DNA of 64,000 nt from Amyelois transitella (taxonomy: Eukaryota; Arthropoda; Insecta; Lepidoptera; Pyralidae). How positions within the stretch are numbered: the stretch's first letter is position 1; each line of letters begins with the position of its first letter. Location: positions 4,670,001 to 4,734,000 of the forward strand of contig NC_083517.1 of the NCBI RefSeq assembly GCF_032362555.1, read 5' to 3'. A model generated the notes under the pieces. It was not told the origin of the DNA, did no database searches, and saw only the letters and a list, made by a program, of their open reading frames with translations. Below are positions 34,467-43,820 of this stretch, piece by piece. Both the position numbers and the translations under genes were made by a program.

Positions 34467-36169
34467 TCATTCTTTTTGACAATGATAGCAGGCGCAGGAA
34501 ACTGCTGATTTGAATATTAAATTCCTTTCGCCGTCTAAACATAGCACTTTCACCGGTACCTAAAATAAAGAATTGATCGATTATCATCTAGACAACGTAC
34601 ACGGTTAAGATCCATACTACTCGTACAAGTACAATTATAAATGCAAAAGTAACTTTAATTAAATTAAAGTGTGCCGTGTGGTTCCCGGCACCAATACAAA
34701 AAAGAATAGGACCACTCCATCTCTTTCCCATGGAAGTCGTAAAAGGCGACTAAGGGATAGGCTAACAAACTTAGGGTTATTTTTAGGCGATGGGCTAGCA
34801 ACCTTTCACTATTTAAATCTCAATTCTATTATTAAGCCAAATAGCTGAACGTGGCCATTCAGTTTTTTCAAGACTGTTGGCTCTGTCTGCCCCGCAAGGG
34901 ATATAGACGTGACCATATATATGTATGTATGTTTAAATTACGAAGTGTGAAGAAAAAGATGAAAATCGCGCAAATTCCTAAAAATCCAAAAGTCACCTCA
35001 CCTCTCTGTTTGATTATTTTAATAACATGAAAGTACCTATTACATTGATGATTAAGTAGTTAAAATCAATCACACTTCAAACAAAAGCAGCTAAATTGTG
35101 CGTGAGTACATGAAAAGTAAAACTAAACAACATTTGCGTCTAATCTAGTAAGATTTTATCAGAGATCTATTGGTATTTTCATTCTAACTAGTTAATTATT
35201 TTTATATTAGGTACTTTTCTAGCTTTATTCCCTAGCCAAAATTAATCAAAAATCACATAAAGCCGGAAACGGTATCCAGTCAGCTACTATTAATATTCCA
35301 TTTATAAAAATACTTGTTATGGAATCAGATGTTACAAAAAACCTTTAAAAATCGCTCCCCAACACGACCTCACGTCTGACCCGAAGATTCCCGTATTTGC
35401 GGCAGCATTGCCTCTCTCGCAGATAAATTACCTACTTACATCCTCTGATTCCATGATATTGCAGCACTGCCCTAGTGATGTTACTGGATGACGTTTGAAA
35501 CCAAGCATAATGCTTGGCAGAGACCATGACTCGCAGAAACCCCTACACGCATTCGTCGTGATCTTAAACTGGACGCAGTCTGGTATGCTAATGTTTCTCG
35601 TATGGCCTGTTTATAATAAAATAAACTTTATATGGCTGTGCAATCTTTCTTATTAAAAAAAAAATAAATGAGCTAAGATACAATATACCTAAATTAAATT
35701 ATAGACATTAAGATTATGGCGTTTGAACAAAGCGGAGCTAGTACCTACCTCAGATAATAAAATTAATGATGATGTTAAGCCTTTAAACGAAAACACTTCC
35801 CACTGGTTAAGGCAAATAGATGGTTGATAATGGATATCCGAAAGTTAATACATTTCCAAAATTTCCTACATGAGTTGGGTAAAGTAAACAACGTTTATGT
35901 TACAAAAGTTTTGGCAACTCGTGTCAATTTGTGTCTGTGTTTATCGAATCTGCAATGCATTTCATACACATTCTGCCTTTGAAATTATGGGAATATGGTG
36001 TCCCCCTCTAATATTACTTCATCAAAAATGAGACAATTATACTGTAACAAAAAAAATCATTTACATTCAAGGAATACGCACCAATTCGATGACAACCAGG
36101 TTTCTTCCACGACTCAGTTGCAAGAATATGACTAACGGACGCAATTAACAACAAAAACCTTAGAAGCAT
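34467..36169 (-). CDS. GPA2: glycoprotein hormone alpha-2 subunit (thyrostimulin alpha), complete
   Basis: Three exons, 36169-36082, 35606-35440 and 34559-34467, encode 115 residues with matching phases (1, then 0). GPA2 pairs with GPB5 to form a thyrostimulin-type neurohormone that signals through an LGR-family receptor in insects. An N-terminal signal peptide (MLLRFLLLIASVSHILA) precedes WKKPGCHRIGHTRNISIPDC, then TTNACRGFCESWSLPS, GQCCNIME, VKVLCLDGERN and SAVSCACYHCQKE at the end. Ten cysteines in family spacing give the cystine knot, and NIS is a potential N-glycosylation site. A TATAAG-like element (about 36232-36238, minus strand) is about 65 bp upstream of the start. No GPB5 exon was found in the window. 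Confidence 0.95.
34670..34933 (+). mobile_element. family A short interspersed element, best-preserved copy
   Basis: It runs from GTGCCGTGTGGTTCCCGGCA through CACTCCATCTCTTTCCCATG, TCGTAAAAGGCGACTAAGGG, GCGATGGGCTAGCAACC and TGCCCCGCAAGGGATATAGA to a TATGTATGTATGT end. It serves as the reference copy for the others listed. It lies about 100 bp upstream of the end of GPA2 exon 3, in intron 2. Confidence 0.85.
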
Positions 36170-37613
36170 TTTAAATAAGATTATCTTGTGTGCGAAGCTG
36201 CCACCGAGTGAAAATAATTAGAAAAACGGAACCTTATATTCGGATGAAGAAGGAGTTGTCAACATTTGTACGATTTTCATTACTGTTCATTTAGAATAAT
36301 TACCTAAGTTAAAAGTGAAAATTGTTGGTTTAATTTCAAAAACGATAGTAAAATTATAATGGTGTAGGGTCAATTAGCTCTATAATATAATATATAAATG
36401 TCTTCTTTATCCACAAAAAAATAGAACTCAATTCATAATTATAATCACGCCCACGAAACTTCTTTGACTACCTTGATTTTTACCTATGCTCAACTTTTAC
36501 GATTTTCAACGAACCTTCGAAATTTGAATTACGTTATCATCCTTGATGAAAATAATATAAAAAATCTGAGAAACCCTTGCCAAAAAAACTATACCATATT
36601 ATACTATGATTACCAGGAATACTATATAGGTCAGTATATCTTTGTATTTAGCTGATGAAGACCTTAAAGAGAGAGTTAAAACAATGTTGAAAATATCTGA
36701 CCGGGCGACATAATCAAAATAAAATATGTATTTGAAGGGGATGATTTCCATCTTGTTAACCTAATGGCGCGGTATGTTGACGTCGAAGAAGTAAATGGCG
36801 CATTATGAACGAACAAACAAAATGTAATTACATTTTACTTATACAGCTCCATACCTAGCTGTGTGTCTAAATTTAGCAGTTGGTAGTACGGTACAGTGAC
36901 TCTTTGGAAATATTTAGGGCGTAAATATAATTTCAGACGTTATAAAAATTAAGTCAATTAGCTTTTTAGTGGGTAACTTAATAAAATTTTTCTAGCGAAC
37001 AGTGTTGTGAATACAATGCGGCTGATGATCGAATCAGGTAATAGTCTCTTGAAGGTAAGAGGGGTGTACAATTTTCTATAGGTACTTTTTACTGATTAAT
37101 TGAAAAGTTCTTTTTGTGTGATTCCCGGCACCAATAGAAAAAAGAATAGGACCACTCCATCTCCCTCCCATGGATGTCGTAAAAGGCGACTAACGGGAAG
37201 GCTTATAAACTTAGGATTCTTCTTTTAGGCGATAGGTTACCAACCTGTCACTATTTGAATCTCAATTCTATCTTAAAGCCAAATAGCTGAACGTGGCCTA
37301 TCAGTCTATTTCAAGACTGTTGCTGTTGGCTCTGTCTACCCCGCCAGGGATATAGACATTTATATGTATGTATGTTAATAATGACAACCATGGAATTAAA
37401 GCAGTTGTGATTGCGATATCAGTAACACAAATATAGGGTTGGCATAGCAACGGAAATGGTAAACATTAAGAGCAACTTTAGAAAGTTCATTTCATAAGGC
37501 TATTAGTTTGCTTACTAACAACACCTCCATGGTAACATAAATAACATTTAAGTTAAAATCTGTACTTCTTCTTTCGTTTTAATTGTTTCTCTAAAAACGA
37601 AATCCTTGAGAAC
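36170..37613. other. divergent spacer between GPA2 and TTC8
   Basis: The promoters of both genes should lie here, since GPA2 reads leftwards and TTC8 rightwards. A family A element occupies 37113-37375. No exon is visible. Confidence 0.5.
37113..37375 (+). mobile_element. family A short interspersed element
   Basis: It contains GTGTGATTCCCGGCACCAAT, GGACCACTCCATCTCCCTCC, GTCGTAAAAGGCGACTAACG and CTACCCCGCCAGGGATATAG. It is close to the copy at 34670 and lies 240 bp upstream of the TTC8 start. Confidence 0.8.
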
Positions 37614-39623
37614 ATGGACATTAAATATAGGATTTTAAACCTTTACAGCACAAAACAATATGACGAATGTCTTAAATTGTGCGCTATATCGCTACAATCA
37701 AGCAGTGATCGCATGGTCGAGTTTATACAAATGCGAGCAATGACAATCCAAGCTAAGGTAGCCAGCAATGGGTATGAAGAAGTAGATTACATGCCGCAAA
37801 ACGATGATCTGACAACCACAGCTGTGAATAAAACACCAAGGGTTGGTACCACTTTCCAGAGAGAAGTGAGGACGGCACAGCAATTTAATGTAAGTTTTCT
37901 ACTTATCATTTCTATCGACTGGTTTTGGTTTTAAATCTTCAGACTAGTTGGGGAAATCTGTATAGCCAACCCATATTTTCAGTTCTAAATTATTTGACTA
38001 TCTTGACAGTTGGACATCGAGATTTCGGTAATTACTTACTTTATTTCTTGTACCTACTAAGTATTTTTGTGAAAAAATATGTTCATTCGAAAAAAAATTT
38101 CATATTCAACAATTTTTTAAAAGCTTGTCTGAAGTTTTACTATACATTTCTTCTTACAGAAAAGAACTACATCAACGGCCACGTTAAGATCCCGTGGTGT
38201 GAGCACCACTCGAGCTAGAAGCGCCCGCTCGGCATTACACACCGCCTCTCGGGTCTCCAGAGCGGCTACTGCTTTGGCTGGTGGTGCTCCATTGTCGACT
38301 GGTCTCCCACTTTCCCTTCGGTTTTTGAAAAAAGAAGACAAACTTTTTCTTTCTGCCTCGAAGACGCTTTTCGAGTACGTTTACTACTGTGAAGGTGATG
38401 TCAGAAAGGTAATTCACACATAATATTAAAAATATTTTTACCCATAAAGTTAGAAATAATATAAGATATAATTTATTAAATTTTTTTCATAGTACGTTAC
38501 CGCTATTTTTTTAGGCAATGGATGTGGCTTTCCAAGCTAAAAAGGCTGATGAAAGTTCGGACTGGTGGTGGGACTTTTCTTTGGGCCGATGTTATTCAGC
38601 ACTAGGCATGTTTCGAAATTCGGAAGACTGTCTCAGACAAGCTCTTAAGCATACCAAACACATATCTATATATCTTCGATTGATTGCTATGTATGTGGGG
38701 CTGAATCAGCCCTTATCAGCCCTAGAAGTTTGTAAACAGGGACTTTCAGTGTTTCATGAAAGTACGCCTCTAATATTGGAACAAGCCAGAATTCACGATC
38801 AGATGGGTAACACCACAGTTGCTGTTAAAGAGTATAGGTTGGTAGCTATAGAAGACCCAACTAATATGGAGGCTATTGCGAGTATCGCTATGTACAACTT
38901 TTATAATGATCAGCCTGAGATTGCTTTACGTTATTACAGGCAAGTAAATAACTTACAAATATCAAATTGTAAATCTAAAATCTCTTATATAATTTTTTAT
39001 GAAGTAATATGTTTCAGGAGATTATTGGCGACTACCATACCGGGAGCGGAGATATTCAATAATCTTGGACTATGTTGCCTTTATTGCAACCAATGGGACC
39101 TAATTTTGCCGTGTTTTAGACAGGCGCTCTACTTTTCTACCGAAGCTGAAATACGATCCGAAATTTGGTTCAACATTTTTCATATTGCACTGGTTGGTTT
39201 TAATTTTAACAAACATCACAATTAGTATTTTTAACACATAATAGCAATATCTTCATATAATCACATCTTTATCCCTTACGGAATAGACAGAGCCAATAGT
39301 CTTGAAAAGCCTGAAAGGCCGCGTTTAGCTTTCAAAGGTTGCTCTAGCCCATCGCCTGATCGAAAATGCAAACTATAGTTCGATAATTACTCGTATGGAA
39401 AGATGTACCGTTGACTGCGTTTTTATTCTTTGGTGTTAGTGAAATTTCTTCTAATATTATAATTTAGTCTACAGGTGACATAGCACTGGCTCGGCGTTGC
39501 CTGAAAGTGAGTCTTGCCACTAACTCGGAAAACGAGGCGTCAAGAAGTGCACTTCAGGCTTTGAATGCGCGTCTGCGGGTCAGAAAACAAGTAAAGATAG
39601 ACAAAATAGCGCAGAATTGTTAA
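37614..39623 (+). CDS. TTC8: TTC8/BBS8, TPR subunit of the BBSome
   Basis: Exons 37614-37889, 38160-38408, 38515-38939, 39018-39192 and 39468-39623 encode 426 residues. BBS8 is a tetratricopeptide subunit of the BBSome, the coat that moves membrane proteins in and out of cilia. An N-terminal helical segment (YSTKQYDECLKLCAISLQ) is followed by an Arg/Thr/Ser-rich linker in exon 2. The TPR part then has the family signatures KTLFEYVYYCEGDVRKAMDV, DWWWDFSLGRCYSALGMF, DQPEIALRYYRRLLA and NNLGLCCLYCNQWDL. Exon 3 must end at 38939 with a GC donor (GCAAGT), because the nearby GT alternative puts a stop in exon 4. The last exon joins best as CTG, then TCTACAGGTGAC. The protein stops after KIAQNC, about 85-90 residues before the vertebrate end. 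AATAAA is at 39660-39665. Confidence 0.92.
39255..39365 (-). repeat. family A repeat, inverted 3' part
   Basis: TCTTTATCCCTTACGGAATA, then GACAGAGCCAATAGTCTTGA and GAAAGGCCGCGTTTAGCT read as the reverse complement of family A. It lies in TTC8 intron 4. Confidence 0.65.
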
Positions 39624-39659
39624 TATATTATGTACTGAGACATCGAACATTAAACATCC

Positions 39660-39665
39660 AATAAA
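39660..39665 (+). terminator. TTC8 polyadenylation signal
   Basis: AATAAA lies 37 bp past the TTC8 stop. An opposing AATAAA (39859-39854, minus strand) lies just past the DYNC2LI1 stop, so the two convergent transcripts probably end within about 200 bp of each other. Confidence 0.65.
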
Positions 39666-39853
39666 CAGTTTAATAAATATATTATTTTTTCATTAGTTTA
39701 TGATACTCTGTTTTGTCTTGTGGCTTCAAATTTCCATTCTCCTTAAATCATCATTTCGCCTTAAATTTCCATCCGCTACCTAGATGCCTACGAGAAATAG
39801 AAAATTGTAGGCACTTCCAAATTTTATATGAGAAATAATAAAGACTTCACAAA

Positions 39854-39859
39854 TTTATT
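39854..39859 (-). terminator. DYNC2LI1 polyadenylation signal
   Basis: The minus-strand hexamer AATAAA starts about 15 bp beyond the DYNC2LI1 stop codon at 39877-39875, close but usable. Confidence 0.55.
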
Positions 39860-39874
39860 ACACTTTTCAAAACA

Positions 39875-41353
39875 TTACAATTTAATTCCAGCCAAATAAT
39901 CCCCAATAGAAATATCTACAGAAGAGTAGTGTCTTAACTCTTCATATTTTGAGGCTATCTTAGCATCCAGGGCTGGTTCAGGATGACTTCGGGGCAACTT
40001 CAATCCTGGCTCCAGTTTCACCTCTTCAACTTCCTGTTGCAATGGTATTCGAGACAAATGCCGCATTTTAACCTTAATGGAAGAAGGATAAATAGGTAAA
40101 TAATTCACTAGAGATCATACATTTGGTATAGATGTTTCACATTAAACATGGAACAGTTAGTACCTCTAAGTAGGTACTAACTGTTCCATGTAATTTGAGT
40201 GAGTGTAATTTAAAAACTGAGAACTGAGAAGGTTATGGTTACGTGTACAGCATTTACCTGCTCCATCGTGGATTTAGGAATACCTATACTTTCCCACGAG
40301 TCAGCACCGTTTGCTATCATCAGTGGTTTAATATAATTTGTATTTTTCTCTTTAAATGAAGAAGAGCCAAACGCCATGTTGTGTAAAATCTCTTTAGTTT
40401 TTTTAACCAGATATGTATCCTTTGAAGAGTAAAACAGCACATGGGCATTATAAATGAGAGCTATACTCCTAATGGTTGTACATATCAGTTTCTTGATTTC
40501 GTTATCTGGAAAGAATTGCATTATTATATTGGTTGATTAGAATAAAAAGAAATCGTATATTTGTTATAAAAATTACAAAGCTACAAACATACTTACCATA
40601 ACTTTTGAAAATATCATATTTGCCACCAATTATGATAATTTCGGATGTCTTTTCCATATCAGAATATGTTTGCAAACAAAGCTCTAATGTGCTCCAGATA
40701 GATTTAATTTTGCTCAAATCGATCATTATGCAAAAAATATAGCCGCTTTGTATCGGTATTGAAATCAGCACGTTTTTCAGTAAATTCAATTTACCACCGT
40801 ACTCCCAAATATGGCACACCGTCTTTTCAATTCCTTGCTTTCGATTTGATTTTCGGCCAAATGAGTATTCCAGCACCAACGTTTCACGAGGTGTATCATT
40901 CTTATCAAGAAAAGAATACAGTAAAGAAGATTTACCCTAAAACAATTGAAGAAGGTTCTTAATTTTTAAATGATTTTATTTAATCTATGCTTATCACAGA
41001 TTTTATACCTACCTACCTACCACATGCACCATTATATAGTTTGATTTCTTTCCAAAACCTGAAAATTACAGATAGGTAATGGAATAACTACAAGCAGGGG
41101 CGAAATTATAAGATAGTAACAAGTTTGTAACACATTGTCTAAAAGAAGCAAGCCAGCTGCAGCTCACTAGATAAGGTTTTTTTAACAAACTGTAATTTAA
41201 GAAAGGTTGTTAGATGATGTTCCTTCTAGGTAGGTATGTGAAACTTACAGATCCTTTACTGCCAACAACAAATAACGTACGAGAATTATTATCCTTTGAT
41301 TCCTTTAAGGTATTTTCGACCATCTCTGTAGCAATTTCTGGTATGGACAACAT
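39875..41353 (-). CDS. DYNC2LI1: cytoplasmic dynein 2 light intermediate chain
   Basis: Exons 41353-41249, 40936-40597, 40505-40258 and 40072-39875 join in phase to give 296 residues, shorter than the roughly 350 of vertebrates. D2LIC is the light intermediate chain of the dynein-2 motor that drives retrograde intraflagellar transport. A P-loop, GSKGSGKS at about residues 31-38, is split by intron 1. Family signatures follow: TLVLEYSFGRKS, VCHIWEYGG, IFCIMIDLSKIKSIWSTLE, IIIIGGKYDIF, KKLICTTIRSIALIYNAHV, HNMAFGSSS, KPLMIANGADSWESIGIP and a C-terminal LDAKIASKYEELRHY. Donors are GTAAGT, GTAAGT and GTAAAT. The gene converges with TTC8. Confidence 0.93.
40147..40190. repeat. perfect 19-bp inverted repeat with 6-nt loop
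   Basis: CATGGAACAGTTAGTACCT at 40147-40165 is mirrored exactly at 40172-40190 around CTAAGT. It lies in the last intron of DYNC2LI1. Confidence 0.9.
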
Positions 41354-43820
41354 TATAACTACTTATTGTGACTTCGCAAAAGCTGGGAATTAAAATTGTC
41401 ATTGTTTGTTTTTATACAGAAATACGTTTCTTAGCAACAAGCTTAAAGAATACCTATTGTTTTAATTTATAATAGCTGCAGTGGATGTCGATTGAACCCG
41501 TGTAGGTATAACGACTGCTAATCTATTAAAGCTGAAGAGTTTGTTTGAACGCGCTAATCTCAGGAACTACGGGTTCGAATTGAAAAATTTGCGTTGAATA
41601 GACCATTTATCGAGGAAGGCTTTATAACATCACGCTAGTTGCAGCGTGATGTTATAAGATATAAGGAGCAAAGAAATAATGGAATATGTGAAAAAACGGG
41701 AAAAATTATTTATCCTTGAAGGCTTTAATGATGCCCAAAATAACTATTCCACGCGGACGAAGTCGCGGGCACAGTTAGTATTTGATATATAGCAACAGTA
41801 ACTGAAAGACATCATATCGTGCTCTCCTTAAAAAAATCAAATTACCTAGTCACTGTTATTAATCAAAATCATCGGAAACGACCGTAGTCCATGGGGTTTC
41901 TACATTAGTTCTGACGAAAAACGCAACTTTACAGGAGACACGAAAAACGGTCACGGTTGGCGCGTACCTTATTACTTACCTTATGGTACCTTGTCGTTTC
42001 CGCTACTTTGGTAGACTTATAAAATATTATTTTTTATCTAAACGCAATAGTGTTTAAGTGAAAAAACTTTTACCCGGACCAAAAAGTAACTCTTTAAATG
42101 GGATAGCTTGATGTGTTCCTCTTTACACATACTAAGTGTTCTATTCATGTAAAAAAGGTTTTGCATTTGAATTTATTTATCGAGCGAGCAAAGTGAATGA
42201 GGTTGTGGCGAAATCTATACGCCACAAGTCATAAAAATAAAATCACGCAGCGCAATCAGTCAAAAACAGCGAAAAACCTAAATCGTGCAAGCAAAGATTT
42301 CACGGATTGGAGCAGGCATAACACCTAGCCTGACGTAAGATCTTCCCTTTGGTGGCGGTCGAGCCGAATTATCGCTCCCGCTACAAGGTCTTCCAATTAA
42401 CTTGGGTTGAAAATATTATTTTGTATGTACCTATATGTTTGTAAACCAACGTTGCATTATTGAAGCAGAAGCTGTTTAAATCGACGATTCTCGATTGTGA
42501 AATGAATAACAGGGCTTGTTAACGTTACCAAATTAACACTAAAAGTAACGGTAAATATCGTTATTTTCAAAAAGTTATGACTAATACCGTTATAGGCGCG
42601 ATATCAATAATGTGATCTTATAACGTGATATAACGATATAAATTACGTTATATAACATGACCAATTAACGTAAAGAATAGCGATAACAATTAACTTTATC
42701 AATAACGTTTAGCGTTCTAAATATCGTTACCTACCGTTATGTGAAATGAAAATCTGTTTTGTTTTATAAAATATAGGTACCAAAAATTTGTCTGTTGCAA
42801 CGTACGATACGCGACGCGACTAGAAGTGTTCACGGCGAATCCGTCATTATATCAATCACTAACCTTATATGAATTTACCGGTAATACAAAAACAAATTAT
42901 GTGAAGCTTATGTTGCTGCACCATATCACGTCATAATAAAAAGCTAAATAGCGAGAGTTTTTAGCGCGATAAAAACGCCATTGCGGGTGCCATTTTTTTC
43001 ATGCTACACGGGCTGGTTCTCGTTATAGGTAGGTACTTTCTGGAAGAGTATCAAATTGACTCAACACGTTATCGACAGGCTTGAGTTGACATAAAGTTGA
43101 CTTTCGAACGGCAACACTAATGCTGTCTATTTAATCTGTGGCTAGTGGAAATAATGATGGCGTACAATGTCGTGTGATGATTTTTATTGAAGTGAACGAC
43201 CAAATAAATTGCGTATTTGTCGAAGTTATTTTATTTTTATGTTATATCTTGTGAAACCGTTACTGAAGAGCTTTGCTTCTGAATTAAATGATTATGGTAT
43301 TCTAATCCTATAAAGTAAGTCTTATCATAACCTTCAGGTTTGTCCTCAAACAATTACATTTATTTATTTTTATCTCTCATATTAACAATATAATATGATA
43401 TAAACATTTATGATTATTACTCATTTTGTAAAACATCAGATAGTTTTCTTCACGTGATACGCCGACTTTATTTTATGAAAGAGAAAGGTGCATTCTCCAT
43501 TATTTCCTAGTTTGTAACCTACTTTTGTTTCTTCTTATCATTGTCTCGGAATTCATGCAAATATCTCGCAGCTCATGTGGAATTGGGAAGTGTCCATTAG
43601 AAGACAAGAATATTTTTTAAGTTGAGCAATCCAACAAAGCATTTTCTATCGCATCACAAATATGACATTAATTGTTTTACACTTAATATTCTGCCTGCAT
43701 CCTGAATTATAGGTTCCTCATGTTTTATACGAATTTAATTAATACTGGCACCTTTTATTTCTCTACAAAGGTATCTATTATTTTTCCTCTTTTGACTGGA
43801 GATTTCCTGTATTTGAGCAG
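41354..43820. other. divergent spacer between DYNC2LI1 and HECTD1
   Basis: The promoters for both genes are expected here. A lepidopteran interspersed element lies at 41511-41783. A cluster of ACGTTA/TAACGT motifs lies at about 42520-42740. The donor-like site at 43315 (AAA then GTAAGT) with the acceptor just before the HECTD1 ATG suggests a non-coding first exon ending at 43314. Near 42950-43200 the sequence becomes less repetitive and may contain the transcription start. Confidence 0.45.
41511..41783 (+). mobile_element. family C interspersed element, copy 1
   Basis: Shared with 44247-44500 in the same order: AAGCTGAAGAGTTTGTTTG, AACGCG.TAATCTCAGG, ATTTATCGAGGAAGGCTTTA, GGAGCAAAGAAATAATGGAA, AATGATGCCCAAAATAACTA and CGAAGTCGCGGGCAC, closing TTAGTA. 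It resembles non-autonomous elements common in moths and butterflies. It contains its own 15-bp inverted repeat at 41622-41657. I do not assign a superfamily. Confidence 0.75.

Noticed and set aside
31483-37613. A GPB5 gene next to GPA2
   Set aside because: I looked for the cystine-knot signature on both strands by eye and found none.
38117-38423. Several overlapping frames on both strands around TTC8 exon 2
   Set aside because: Only the frame KRTTSTATLRSRG, phased with exons 1 and 3, is consistent with BBS8.
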